64,000 nt of DNA from Paenibacillus sp. BJ-4 (GTDB lineage Bacteria; Bacillota; Bacilli; Paenibacillales; Paenibacillaceae): positions 62,001-126,000 of the forward strand of contig NZ_JAIVEM010000097.1 of NCBI RefSeq assembly GCF_020404765.1, read 5' to 3'. Numbering within the stretch: position 1 is the first letter of the stretch; every line of letters starts with the position of its first letter. Position numbers and translations under genes: made by a program. The notes below the pieces were generated by a model. That model was not told the DNA's origin. It was given only the letters and a program-made list of their open reading frames with translations, and searched no databases. Positions 33,781-42,858 of the stretch are shown here, piece by piece.

Positions 33781-34971
33781 ATGAGCAATATTCCCAAAAT
33801 TGTGATTGTTGGTGCGGGGTATGGTGGTATTTTAACGGCTCAGCAATTGCAAAAAGAGCTCAAGCATAATGAGGCCAACGTCACACTGATCAATCGTCAT
33901 GATTACCACTATATTACGACACATCTCCACATGCCTGCGGCAGGTACGGATACGATTGAGCATTCACGCATTCCGATTTCGCAGCTAATAGATGAGTTCA
34001 AGGTGGATTTAGTCAAAGGAACGGTAAAGGAAATCATACCAAAAGAGAAAAAAATCGTGCTGGAGGACGGTTCGTTGTCCTACGATTATCTGGTAATCGG
34101 GTTGGGCGGGGAGCCGGAAACATTCGGTATTCCAGGAATGGATAAGTTCGCGCTGACGATCCGCAGTATTAACTCCGTCCGCCTGATTCGTGAGCATGTT
34201 GAATACCAGCTGGCCTTGTACAAAAATGACGGTAAACCTGGCCGGCTAAACTTTGTAGTAGGCGGTGCTGGCTTCAGCGGCATCGAGTTCGTTGCGGAGC
34301 TGGCCGATCGTCTGCCACAGCTGGCTAAAGCTTATGACATCGATTTTAACCGGATTCAAATCATTAACGTCGAGGCGGCTCCTACGGCGTTGCCGGGATT
34401 TGACCCGGAACTGGTGGAATATGCTATGGATGTGCTTAAGCGCAAGGGGGTTAACTTCCGCATTGGTATTCCCATTAAGGAATGCCTGGAGGATGGCGTA
34501 ATTGTCGGTGAGGATGAGAAAATCGAAGCCTGCACAGTGGTTTGGACGGGAGGTATCCGTGGAAACGGACTGATTGAGAAAGCCGGATTCGAAGTGATGC
34601 GTGGTAGGGTGAAAATCGACGATTTTCTACGTGCGCCGAACCACGATGACATTTTCATTATCGGGGACAGCTCCCTGATGTTTAATCCTGAAGGTCGCCC
34701 CTATCCACCCACGGCCCAAATTGCGATGCAGCAAGGGGTCATCTGTGCCAAGAATCTGGTAGCCACTCTCCGTAAAAAGGAGATGCACAAATTCGTATTT
34801 TCCAATAAAGGGACCGTTGCTTCGCTTGGAAAAGGCGAGGCTGTTGCCGTGGTGGGCAAACGCAAAATAAAAGGCTGGGTCGCAGCACAGTTGAAAAAAA
34901 TCGTAGATCTCCGCTATCTGTTCATCATCGGCGGGATTCCGCTAGTGCTGAAAAAGGGACGGTTTTTCTAA
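33781..34971 (+). CDS. Type II NADH:quinone dehydrogenase
   Basis: A 396-residue membrane-associated flavoprotein (Ndh/YumB type) that passes electrons from NADH to menaquinone without pumping. FAD motif GAGYGG, NAD motif GGAGFSGIE, second FAD motif IFIIGDSS, and a quinone-side PPTAQIAMQQG motif are visible. The C-terminal amphipathic, basic helix would bind the membrane. The ATG at 33781 follows AGGGGTAGGAAT; the frame extends ten codons upstream without support. With sdhCAB and the mqn genes it belongs to the respiratory chain. Confidence 0.9.
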   Translation: MSNIPKIVIVGAGYGGILTAQQLQKELKHNEANVTLINRHDYHYITTHLHMPAAGTDTIEHSRIPISQLIDEFKVDLVKGTVKEIIPKEKKIVLEDGSLSYDYLVIGLGGEPETFGIPGMDKFALTIRSINSVRLIREHVEYQLALYKNDGKPGRLNFVVGGAGFSGIEFVAELADRLPQLAKAYDIDFNRIQIINVEAAPTALPGFDPELVEYAMDVLKRKGVNFRIGIPIKECLEDGVIVGEDEKIEACTVVWTGGIRGNGLIEKAGFEVMRGRVKIDDFLRAPNHDDIFIIGDSSLMFNPEGRPYPPTAQIAMQQGVICAKNLVATLRKKEMHKFVFSNKGTVASLGKGEAVAVVGKRKIKGWVAAQLKKIVDLRYLFIIGGIPLVLKKGRFF

Positions 34972-34975
34972 GGCA

Positions 34976-35021
34976 GAAAGGTTTCCATGACTCCTATACA
35001 GGAGCTTGGGGACCTTTTTTA
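34976..35021 (+). terminator. Rho-independent terminator
   Basis: AAAGGTTTCC...GGGGACCTTTT outer arms and CTCCT/AGGAG inner arms, followed by a T run. Confidence 0.75.
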
Positions 35022-35064
35022 TATAGAGGTAATCAAAAAGTAGAGGTATTCAAAAAAAAAGATA

Positions 35065-35095
35065 TTGACTTATAACTATACGGAGACGTATAGTT
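35065..35095 (+). promoter_or_regulatory. marR promoter with overlapping palindromic operator
   Basis: TTGACT (35065-35070), 18 bases, TATAGT (35089-35094). The palindrome AACTATACG-GAGA-CGTATAGTT (35074-35095) covers the spacer and the -10, a typical MarR site for self-repression. Confidence 0.8.
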
Positions 35096-35126
35096 TGGTT
35101 ACAAATTACAGAGGGGGACCTTCACG

Positions 35127-35633
35127 TTGAATTCTGATTTTAATATCAAGCATGACCCCAATAAAATAAAAGTGTTGGCTGACAAATTTCCCAATCTGGA
35201 CCCCCAATCCTTAAGCACGTTCATTCTTTTTATGCAGACATCTCATGAGATTTACAATGGTGCATCCTCCCTATTGTGCGAATACGGGTTATCTGTCGGA
35301 AACCTGAAAATTTTAATTTTTTTGTTTTTGTATGACCGTTCGTTGACTCCGTCAGAGTTGGCCGACTATTCCGGGGTTACACGATCAACGATAACGAGTG
35401 TAATTGATAAGCTGGAACGGGACGGTCTAGTCCGGCGAAGTACGCTGACGGATCGACGTATGACCGCGATCTCCTTGACTGATGAAGGAAAACAGTTACT
35501 GACGGAAAAAATTCCGAGGTTTACTCTGCTTTTTGCTGATTTAATGAGCGAATTTACGCAGGAAGATCATATTCTTTTTGCCACGCTATTACAGAAGCTT
35601 TCCTCAGGTCTTGAACGAATAAAACGGGAATAA
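35127..35633 (+). CDS. MarR-family transcriptional regulator
   Basis: A 168-residue winged-helix dimeric repressor. The recognition segment TPSELADYSGVTRSTITSVIDKLERDGLVRR and the wing TDRRMTAISLTDEGK are classic MarR. TTG start, eight bases after GAGGGGGA. A perfect palindrome over its own promoter indicates autorepression, and the HlyD and permease genes follow in the same direction, so it probably controls an efflux operon in response to a small molecule. Confidence 0.9.
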   Translation: MNSDFNIKHDPNKIKVLADKFPNLDPQSLSTFILFMQTSHEIYNGASSLLCEYGLSVGNLKILIFLFLYDRSLTPSELADYSGVTRSTITSVIDKLERDGLVRRSTLTDRRMTAISLTDEGKQLLTEKIPRFTLLFADLMSEFTQEDHILFATLLQKLSSGLERIKRE

Positions 35634-35720
35634 GCATTTTTCCCAGCATCAATAGTTAGACGTCGTACTATCAGATGGCTTATTAGTTGACTAAATCATC
35701 ATGAAGGAGAGTTTACTGTA

Positions 35721-37058
35721 ATGAATAAAAAGATCATTGTGTACGTTCTACTTGTTGTCGCGTTAGGTACTGGAGGTACGCTGATGGCAATGAGCGGCAA
35801 GGATGCTGTGAGTATGGCAGCCCAACAAAAAAACACACTGCTTACCGCAGATACCATAAATGTTGCTTTTCAGGGCGTAGGGGGAAGGGTGAAGACCATT
35901 GAGGTGAAGGAGGAACAGCAGGTGAAAAAAGGGGATGTGCTCATGACCCTCGATCCTGTCGACCTCGACCTTCAAATTGAGAAATTAAAAACGGATATCG
36001 CGCAGGCTGATGTGAAAATAAAGCAGGCCAAAGATGGACTGCAAAATCAGTCGGAGAAAATTTCAAATTCAGAGAAGCAGGGACAATTGGATATTCAGGC
36101 TGCGCAAGCAGGAGAATCCTTATTGAATCAAGGGACGCGTGCAGAGGACATTCAAAAACAAAGGCTGGCGATTGAAGCAGCACAGCAATCGTTGGATGCA
36201 GCTCTGACAGGAGTGGAGACAGCCAAAACAAATGCGGAGATTGCACAAAAAACAGTAGCATCCAGACAAGAGGCCCTTGACTTGGCGAAAGTGAATTACA
36301 AGCGTCTTCAAGCGTTGTACGATGCCGGGGCCGGAGCCAAAGCAGAGCTGGATAATGCCAAAAATCAACTGGATAATGCCCAAATTGCGCTGGCTACAGC
36401 TAAGGACCAGGTTGAGATTGCGAATAATCAGGTTACTGCCGCCAGCAAGCAATCTGACATTGCTCGAAATGGCATCGCTCAGCAGCAAACCGCTTTGGAC
36501 AAAATGAAGGCTGGTGCAACCGCTGAGGAACGTCAGCAGGCTCGTATCAAAACAGAAAAGGCCAAGGAAGCCCTAAATCAAACCTCGCAAACGCGGAAAG
36601 ATGTTAAGAATAGTGAATATAACGTAGATCTTCTGGCTCAACAAAAGCAGGCATTAGGCGTACAACTCAAAACCTTGGAATTGCAGCGCGGACGTATGGT
36701 GCTGAAGGCATCTACAGACGGTAAAGTGTCCCGCATTGTACCCAAGATGGGAGAAATCGTTGCTACGGGGGCAACGGGCGTCGTTATTGAAACCAGCCAG
36801 CTATACTATGATATTTATGTAGATGAGAATTCCATCTCGCAGTTTAAAGCAGGGGGAAAAGTGACTTCGCACGTCGTAGCCTTAAATAAAGATATCCAGG
36901 GCAAGGTGAGATACGTCACCTCTGCTCCGCAGTATACCAACATGAGAATGAGCCGTGATAAAGGTTTGTCGGATATAAGCTCCTTCCAAGTACGGGTTGA
37001 TGTTCCTCGAACATCCGAATTATTACCAGGAATGACAGTAGAGGTTGTGACCAAATGA
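35721..37058 (+). CDS. HlyD-family membrane fusion / periplasmic-adaptor-like protein
   Basis: A 445-residue adaptor with one N-terminal membrane anchor (IIVYVLLVVALGTGGTLMAM). The biotinyl-lipoyl hybrid motif is split: VKTIEVKEEQQVKKGDVLM at the start and the returning KASTDGKVSRIVPKMGEIV near residue 335. Between them is a very long coiled coil rich in A, Q, N and K. In Gram-positive cells such proteins link a membrane transporter to the wall side. It overlaps the permease gene by four bases (ATGA). Confidence 0.87.
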   Translation: MNKKIIVYVLLVVALGTGGTLMAMSGKDAVSMAAQQKNTLLTADTINVAFQGVGGRVKTIEVKEEQQVKKGDVLMTLDPVDLDLQIEKLKTDIAQADVKIKQAKDGLQNQSEKISNSEKQGQLDIQAAQAGESLLNQGTRAEDIQKQRLAIEAAQQSLDAALTGVETAKTNAEIAQKTVASRQEALDLAKVNYKRLQALYDAGAGAKAELDNAKNQLDNAQIALATAKDQVEIANNQVTAASKQSDIARNGIAQQQTALDKMKAGATAEERQQARIKTEKAKEALNQTSQTRKDVKNSEYNVDLLAQQKQALGVQLKTLELQRGRMVLKASTDGKVSRIVPKMGEIVATGATGVVIETSQLYYDIYVDENSISQFKAGGKVTSHVVALNKDIQGKVRYVTSAPQYTNMRMSRDKGLSDISSFQVRVDVPRTSELLPGMTVEVVTK

Positions 37059-38218
37059 AGGCGTTTATAGAAGAATGGAAGCTATTGATCAGCGGCAGGA
37101 TGGTATTCGTCATGCTGCTCGTCCCGATTGTTGTAGCGGTATCCTTAGGGTTTGTTTTTAAAAATAATCAGCTGAATGATGCCTCTGTCGCTGTAGTCGA
37201 TTTAGATCATAGCAATTATAGCCGACAGCTTATTCATAAATTGGATGCATCCCAGTATATTGACGTACGCTATGTGCAAGAGAATGAAACCGATCCGAAT
37301 TTGCTCTTATATAATGAAAAGTTTTTTGCAGTGATTTATCTTCCGGCAGGTCTGGAGGAAAATAGGTTTAAAGGAGTTCAGAGCAACATCGGCTTTTATG
37401 TAGATAACACGGTAGCTCAGGCGACAGGGAATCTGCGCTCGGCGGTCACAGAGATCATTGCCACGGAAAATGCAATACTGGCTGGTGGTGGACTAAAGGG
37501 TATGGGGATGAGTGACAGCCAGGTAACAGGGCTTACTTCCAATATGCTACTCCAGCAGCGTCTGCTGTATAATCCGACCAATGTTACTTTGATGACCTCG
37601 GTTATGGGGTTTATGAATACGGTCATGATCTCACTGATCGGTGCTGCTGCATTGACAATTGTCCCACGATTGCGGGAGCAAGGTAGATTAAAAGAAGAGT
37701 TGAAGCATTCATACGGTTTGATTCTTAGGGTGCTACCGTATGCGTTAGTAGGATGTGTGTCCTTTTATTTGTCCATTGGTTTGCTCAAGCAGATCGGCGG
37801 ACTCCGGTTTGAAGCGAATGTATGGCAGATCAGTATTCCGTTTCTACTGTACACGATTACGTTGAGCTTGCTTGCAATGGCTTTGGGATGGAATGCGGCG
37901 AACCCGGGAAAAGCTTCTCCGCGTCTCAACCTGATTATATTGCCTTCGTTTTTACTGAGCGGTGCTCAATTGCCTATAGCTATGCTGCCTACATCGCTGC
38001 AATATGTAAGTAACATTCTTCCATTGACCTGGCATTTTAAGTTTTTGAGAGAACTGGGGTTTAAAGGTGGAAGCCTAAAGTATTTTATTCCTGAGCTTGG
38101 CGGCTTTTTGATCTTGTTAAGTGGTCTGTTGCTTGTTATTTTTATTCATATCGCTCTGGAGAAAAGAAAGCTGGCAAAAAGCGAGACGACATCTGTAGTG
38201 GTGGAGCCTGTGCTATAA
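37055..38218 (+). CDS. ABC-2 type permease (YhgE/YhhJ-like)
   Basis: A 387-residue membrane protein of the ABC-2 permease fold: one N-terminal helix, a large external domain (residues about 45-170) and five C-terminal helices with the conserved LPSFLLSGAQLPIAMLPTSLQ...LPLTWHF segment. Translationally coupled to the HlyD gene. No ATP-binding subunit is adjacent, so it either borrows an ATPase encoded elsewhere or works differently. Drug or lipid export is inferred from the MarR-HlyD context. Confidence 0.82.
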   Translation: MKAFIEEWKLLISGRMVFVMLLVPIVVAVSLGFVFKNNQLNDASVAVVDLDHSNYSRQLIHKLDASQYIDVRYVQENETDPNLLLYNEKFFAVIYLPAGLEENRFKGVQSNIGFYVDNTVAQATGNLRSAVTEIIATENAILAGGGLKGMGMSDSQVTGLTSNMLLQQRLLYNPTNVTLMTSVMGFMNTVMISLIGAAALTIVPRLREQGRLKEELKHSYGLILRVLPYALVGCVSFYLSIGLLKQIGGLRFEANVWQISIPFLLYTITLSLLAMALGWNAANPGKASPRLNLIILPSFLLSGAQLPIAMLPTSLQYVSNILPLTWHFKFLRELGFKGGSLKYFIPELGGFLILLSGLLLVIFIHIALEKRKLAKSETTSVVVEPVL

Positions 38219-38326
38219 TAATCACAGCTATAATCACTTGGGTTACCATCTCGTCAATAATACAAATATAAATTTTGAGGCGCCCGTGAGGGGGCCTATT
38301 CTCTTCTTTCGTGGGTTTGAGGTTGA

Positions 38327-38373
38327 TAAAAAAGGATTCCGTGTCCCAAAAGCGGGAATTCACGAAATCCTTG
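38327..38373 (-). terminator. Terminator of hemQ
   Basis: Arms AAGGATT-CGTG and CACG-AATCCTT pair around a 17-base loop; on the minus strand a run of six T follows. Confidence 0.7.
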
Positions 38374-38408
38374 ATTGTGTGTTGCAAAATGGTTTCGATG
38401 TTTATGCT

Positions 38409-39188
38409 TTACAGCTTCAGCATGTCTTCGAATGTTTCTTCGTTCAACACACTGCCGACATAGAAGGAGCCAAATTCACCGTAACGGGCACTAACTTCGT
38501 CAAAACGCATTTCGTAGATTAGCTTTTTGAATTGAAGGGCGTCGTCGGAGAACAGCGTTACCCCCCATTCCCAATCGTCAAAGCCGACGGAACCGGAAAT
38601 GATTTGCTTCACTTTGCCAGCATAACTGCGTCCGATCAAACCATGACTACGCATCAGGGTGCGGCGCTCGTCCATCGAGAGCATATACCAGTTGTCGTCC
38701 AGATCACGCTTTTTGTTCATCGGATAGAAACAAATATAACGTGCCTTGTTCAAAACAGGCTTCAAGCGAGCGACGATTTGCGGATTTTGCATTGGATCTT
38801 CATCCTTGCTCAAATAGTTGCTCAGTTCCACCACGCTCACATATGAGTAGGTTTTAGTTGTATATTTGGCGAAGGTTGTTTTATTAAAATCGTTTTCCAG
38901 CTTATTGAGATCTTCCAGCGTTTCACGCAGATGCATCATAACAAAATCAGCCTTTTGTCCAACGATCGTATAGACAGCAGAGCTACCCAGACCCGCTTCC
39001 TCGGTCACGTTCCAATCCTTCATAAATTCTTGAAGCTCGTCCAACGCTCCGGCGCGCTCTTCATCGTCTGCCGTTTTCCATGCCGTCCAGTTAATGGACC
39101 GGAAATCGTGAAGCGCATACCAGCCTTCCAGTGTGGAGGCTACTTCGTTAGGTGTTGTTGGGGGTTGTTGAGGTTGATGTTGATTCAC
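38409..39188 (-). CDS. hemQ: Coproheme decarboxylase HemQ (chlorite dismutase-like)
   Basis: A 259-residue protein of the chlorite-dismutase fold. In Gram-positive bacteria HemQ oxidatively decarboxylates coproheme to heme b as the last step of the coproporphyrin route. Typical segments are [42 protein letters not shown] and the C-terminal [21 protein letters not shown] start eight bases after AAGGAG. The N-terminal 15 residues are Gln/Pro-rich and probably disordered. Confidence 0.93.
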   Translation of the reverse strand: MNQHQPQQPPTTPNEVASTLEGWYALHDFRSINWTAWKTADDEERAGALDELQEFMKDWNVTEEAGLGSSAVYTIVGQKADFVMMHLRETLEDLNKLENDFNKTTFAKYTTKTYSYVSVVELSNYLSKDEDPMQNPQIVARLKPVLNKARYICFYPMNKKRDLDDNWYMLSMDERRTLMRSHGLIGRSYAGKVKQIISGSVGFDDWEWGVTLFSDDALQFKKLIYEMRFDEVSARYGEFGSFYVGSVLNEETFEDMLKL

Positions 39189-39534
39189 GATCTACACTCC
39201 TTTGCAATCTGTAAATGATAATCGGCACAGCCGAAATGATGTGTACTTCAATCTGTCTTGTTTGTATCCAATCCGTGATGCTTAACCATTATATTGTAGC
39301 TCAAAATAAAGCTTTTCACCAATGAAAGAAGTGTGAAGAATTTTATTTTTGCCGTGATGCAGGTCACAAGTTCATAAAATAGTTAGTATTCGCGAAAAAA
39401 GGAGAACACAGACGAATACGGCTGCCAAAATGGAGAACAATTGCCCTCATTTTGTTGGTCCCAGCAGAGGGCAAGTATGATAGAATAGAAAAACATCTTG
39501 GAGACCGTTATGTCAGGAAAGGAAGAATGTTGGG
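39189..39534. other. Divergent intergenic region hemQ / dnaB
   Basis: About 346 bases, AT-rich. It contains a near-palindrome CGTGA-TGCAGG-TCACA at 39353-39368, one base from the FNR/CRP pattern TGTGA-N6-TCACA. No gene seen. Confidence 0.45.
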
Positions 39535-41052
39535 ATGCGGATGAAAAACCTGCTGCACTATACTGAGAACCACCGCTACTGCGTTTATCGGGAATTTGGT
39601 TTGAGCGCATTGGATGAATTGATGCTGGGAAGCGTCTATCAGCCGATGGTAGGCGCATTTGCGGTCAGTCTATATCGACTGTTGTTCCAGCATGTGCCAG
39701 TCGGACAGATCGGTTATTCGCCGCTGGAACAGCAGCGTCGTCTTTTTCTGACACTGGGACTGGAGCCGAGTGAGAAGGGACGCAAGTATTTGATTGAACA
39801 GACCTCCAAGCTGGAGGCTGTCGGTCTGCTACAGACGTCCAGGCTGTATGCACCGGAAACGGACGACTATATGTATGAATATGAGATGCAGCCGCCGCTT
39901 GCACCTGCCGAATTTTTCAGAACGCAGCATCTTACCCTGTTGTTAAGAGACAAAATCGGTAAGTTTGCGGTGCTTTCTCTGAGAGAGTCGTTATGGAGCA
40001 GGGAATCTAGCGAGTGGTCGCAATCTTCCTATAATAAAGAGAATATTTCGGTTCCGTTTTATGAGCTGTTTGAACTGAACACCCATGTTATAGATTATGA
40101 GCTGGAGCAGGCGCTGTCCGAAGTGTCCACGGGTCGTCAGACTGGGGCATTAACGTCAGAGACGGAAGAAGCGCTGAACTACGCAGACATCATTCTTCGT
40201 TTTCCGCGTGAATCCGTCAATCGCAAGCACGTAGAGCGTCTGCGTTTTGAACATGAGCAGTTAGGCATGGTGAATTACGTTGTCCGCAAATTTGATCTAT
40301 CTGTACAGGACATCAGCCGCTTGCTGGATGAGGACGGTATTTTTACCGAAGCAGGCGATTTACTGCTCGACGAGCTTCAGCTTCGGGCTAGTCAGCAATC
40401 CAGACAGGATCGGAAGCGTCAGGAGGAACAGCAGGTGCAGGCCGCCAAGGTGGTCGCTTTACGTCAGAGGGAAGCTTCTATACCTGAAGAGCCGCCGGCA
40501 GAGCAGGCAGTAGAAATGGAATTTTATGTAGAGGTGCCACCACAGTTCACAGCCAAGTGTGACATTCATCAATATAATATGATGTTGCGCAACGAGCCTT
40601 ATCGCCGTTTGCTGCAAACCTTTTTCCCCGGCACGGTTCCCGGTAACCTGCTGGATATATTCGAAAAAATTGATATCAGCTATAAGTTGCCCGGTGAAGT
40701 CATCAACGTGCTCATCCATTACTTGATGTCTCTGCTCGTGTCGGGGAGTGATCAGCGGATCAACCGTAATTTTGTCGAGGCCGTTGCATCCAACATGCTG
40801 CTAAAGCAGGTAAATACTTATGAAAAAGCCGTTCAATATATACGGGATCAAGCCAAGGTAAAGGGAAAACAATCCGCTGCTTCTACTTCCGGCGGCCGCA
40901 CCCGCTCATATGGCAAAAATAATGGCTCTGCCAAGCCATCCATTCCGATCGTACAGGATCAGCCTTCCGAGGAATCCGTATCCGAGGAAGAACTGGATGA
41001 ACTGCTGCGTCTGGCCGAACGTATGCAATCGGGTAAACAGAAAAAGGTTTAG
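39535..41052 (+). CDS. dnaB: Replication initiation and membrane attachment protein DnaB
   Basis: A 505-residue DnaB of the Firmicute type (not the helicase). With DnaD it helps load the replicative helicase at oriC and at restarting forks. The N-terminal winged-helix part (FGLSALDELMLGSVYQPMVG) and two DnaD-like helical regions (the second around PGEVINVLIHYLMS) are visible; the C-terminus is charged and low in complexity. GGAAAGGAAG precedes the ATG. dnaI follows after a 258-base gap that contains a hairpin repeat. Confidence 0.92.
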   Translation: MRMKNLLHYTENHRYCVYREFGLSALDELMLGSVYQPMVGAFAVSLYRLLFQHVPVGQIGYSPLEQQRRLFLTLGLEPSEKGRKYLIEQTSKLEAVGLLQTSRLYAPETDDYMYEYEMQPPLAPAEFFRTQHLTLLLRDKIGKFAVLSLRESLWSRESSEWSQSSYNKENISVPFYELFELNTHVIDYELEQALSEVSTGRQTGALTSETEEALNYADIILRFPRESVNRKHVERLRFEHEQLGMVNYVVRKFDLSVQDISRLLDEDGIFTEAGDLLLDELQLRASQQSRQDRKRQEEQQVQAAKVVALRQREASIPEEPPAEQAVEMEFYVEVPPQFTAKCDIHQYNMMLRNEPYRRLLQTFFPGTVPGNLLDIFEKIDISYKLPGEVINVLIHYLMSLLVSGSDQRINRNFVEAVASNMLLKQVNTYEKAVQYIRDQAKVKGKQSAASTSGGRTRSYGKNNGSAKPSIPIVQDQPSEESVSEEELDELLRLAERMQSGKQKKV

Positions 41053-41125
41053 AGGATTTTAAGGTGTTAAGTTTTTAGTCCTTAACTTATTAAGCGAAGC
41101 CAATTCAAATATGTGTCGACTTTAT

Positions 41126-41265
41126 GGCGGTCGGTAGCGGAGCGGGCAGAATTGTTCTGAAGAAGCGAAGCGTTTGCCTTTGCCACCGGATTTTTACCAT
41201 TGAAACTTAATCACAAAAAATCCGGTGGCAACAGCAATCGGAAGAACAATCTGCACGCGTAGCGT
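41126..41265 (+). repeat. Long hairpin repeat element, copy A (between dnaB and dnaI)
   Basis: An almost fully self-paired 140-base element. The outer stem GCAGA-ATTGTTCT pairs with AGAACAATCTGC (one bulged A). The inner stem GCCACCGGATTTTT pairs with AAAAAATCCGGTGGC. Between them is an internal region GAAGCG-AAGCGTTTGCC facing AACAGCAATCGGAAG. Copy B at 47237 keeps the internal sequences but has other stem sequences that still pair. Neither half encodes a protein. Confidence 0.8.
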
Positions 41266-41310
41266 CATCTCCCCCCATAACTCTGCACATTTTAGAAAGG
41301 AGGAGTGTTC

Positions 41311-42258
41311 TTGGAATCACTGGGCGATTTGTTACAGCAGATGCAGAACCCTTCGTTCCGCCAGCGTACGCGCAATGTAGCCGATCAGGTACTCAATGAT
41401 CCGCTGGTGCGGGAATTTTGTACTGCGCATCCTGATGTGGACGAAGCGCAATTGCGACTCAATATGAGCATGCTCTTTCAGTATACCCGGGATCGTCGAA
41501 ATTGTGACAATTGCCCGGGGCTGGAACGGTGTCCTAACGATTTTCAGGGTCACTTTTGCAAGCTGGGCGTAGAATATCCGAATGGAACAGCGGAAATCGT
41601 GGACATCCGGACCCCGTGCGCCAAGCTGGTTGCTTCCCAGCATGAACAACGGGTGCGTCAGCGAATTAAAAGCTTTTATGTGGATGAGCGCGCACTGTTG
41701 GAAGGCTATAATGCTGTTGAAATTGCGCGCAAGGATTTGCAACGAGTGCCTGCTGTTAATCAGGTATTCCGTTATATTGAAGAAACCAAAAGTCAGGGTT
41801 TGTTAAAAAAAGGACTGTATCTCGAAGGTACGTTTGGTACGGGAAAAACCTTCTTAATGGGATACTTACTGCACGAGCTGGCCTTGTTCGGGCTGAACGG
41901 TGTGATCGTGTATATGCCTGATTTTGTAGAGGACCTAAAGTCCATGTTTCAGGATGGGCAGAAATTGAAGGAAACGACCGAAATGCTAAAAAATTGTGAC
42001 CTGCTCGTATTTGACGATATTGGGGCGGAAAATTTAAGCCCCTGGGTACGGGATCATGTGATGGGCTCTATTTTGAATTACCGAATGAATCGCAAGCCCA
42101 CCTTTTATACCTCCAATTACACGTTGGAAGGGCTGGAGAAGCATCTCAGCTTTACGAGCAAGGATGGAGAGGAAATATACAAGGGACAACGTTTAATGGA
42201 CCGGATTCGTCCTTTTGTAGATGTCATTGCTGTGAAGGGGAAAAACCAGCGGGGGTAA
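41311..42258 (+). CDS. dnaI: Primosomal protein DnaI (helicase loader)
   Basis: A 315-residue AAA+ helicase loader. The N-terminal domain has the zinc-binding set C65, C68, C74 and H81/C83 (CDNC...C...HFC) that contacts the helicase. The ATPase core has Walker A GTFGTGKT (from residue 173) and Walker B LLVFDDIGAEN. TTG at 41311 lies seven bases after AAAGGAGG; the GTG at 41305 is too close. It acts with DnaB and DnaD at replication initiation. Confidence 0.94.
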   Translation: MESLGDLLQQMQNPSFRQRTRNVADQVLNDPLVREFCTAHPDVDEAQLRLNMSMLFQYTRDRRNCDNCPGLERCPNDFQGHFCKLGVEYPNGTAEIVDIRTPCAKLVASQHEQRVRQRIKSFYVDERALLEGYNAVEIARKDLQRVPAVNQVFRYIEETKSQGLLKKGLYLEGTFGTGKTFLMGYLLHELALFGLNGVIVYMPDFVEDLKSMFQDGQKLKETTEMLKNCDLLVFDDIGAENLSPWVRDHVMGSILNYRMNRKPTFYTSNYTLEGLEKHLSFTSKDGEEIYKGQRLMDRIRPFVDVIAVKGKNQRG

Positions 42259-42383
42259 GGGGACATCTGTCTGCTATTTTGATATCTTACAATTAAAAAA
42301 CTATTGTGATATACTTAAAAGGTGTCGAAAAAGACATTACAGGTTATAATAATCTTGACTTTTCTATAAAGGAGGAACATACA

Positions 42384-42701
42384 ATGGCAATTGTTAACGT
42401 GTCCGATCAATCCTTCAACGCAGAAGTCGAAGGCACAGGAACCGTTTTGGTTGATTTTTGGGCGCCATGGTGCGGTCCTTGCAAAATGATCGCTCCTATT
42501 CTGGAGGATCTGTCCACAGAGGTTGGCGACAGCGTCAAAATCGCGAAAGTGAATGTGGATGAAAATCCAGAGTCTGCTTCCCGTTTTGGTGTTATGAGTA
42601 TTCCTACCCTGATCGTCTTCAAAGACGGACAGCCTGTTGATAAAGTTGTAGGTCTGAACTCAAAAGAAGCGCTGAAAAGCATGCTTACCAAACACCAATA
42701 A
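42384..42701 (+). CDS. trxA: Thioredoxin
   Basis: A 105-residue classical thioredoxin with active site W29-C-G-P-C33 and cis-proline in MSIPTL. It reduces cytoplasmic disulfides with thioredoxin reductase. The ATG follows AAAGGAGGAAC; the frame stays open 26 codons upstream without meaning. The trxA-uvrC order is the same as in Bacillus. A terminator follows. Confidence 0.96.
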   Translation: MAIVNVSDQSFNAEVEGTGTVLVDFWAPWCGPCKMIAPILEDLSTEVGDSVKIAKVNVDENPESASRFGVMSIPTLIVFKDGQPVDKVVGLNSKEALKSMLTKHQ

Positions 42702-42758
42702 TCATTGCACGTGATCCATGCTCCTGCGGGGGTCTGGGGAGCGGCATGAATGGTCAAT

Positions 42759-42789
42759 GCCTCCGGTTGAATATACCGGGGGCGTTTTT
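42759..42789 (+). terminator. Rho-independent terminator of trxA
   Basis: GCCTCCGGT and ACCGGGGGC arms around a short loop, followed by GTTTTTG. Confidence 0.75.
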
Positions 42790-42858
42790 GTGTATTATTC
42801 CTGTATAATTATAACGTACTTAGGAAGTCATTTAAGAATGGAAGGAGGAACCGGGCGA

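Noticed and set aside
35026-35059. Short direct repeat GTAGAGGTA-TCAAAAA before marR
   Set aside because: Only two imperfect copies in an A-rich stretch; the palindrome at 35074-35095 is a better operator candidate.
39300-39341. Rex-like site TTCAC...GTGAA before dnaB
   Set aside because: The arms are only five bases and the spacing (13) does not fit the Rex consensus.
41053-41310. Reading the dnaB-dnaI gap hairpin as an ordinary terminator
   Set aside because: The stem is far too long with internal conserved loops, has no closing T run, and its relative at 47237 lies in a leader, so it is treated as a repeat element.
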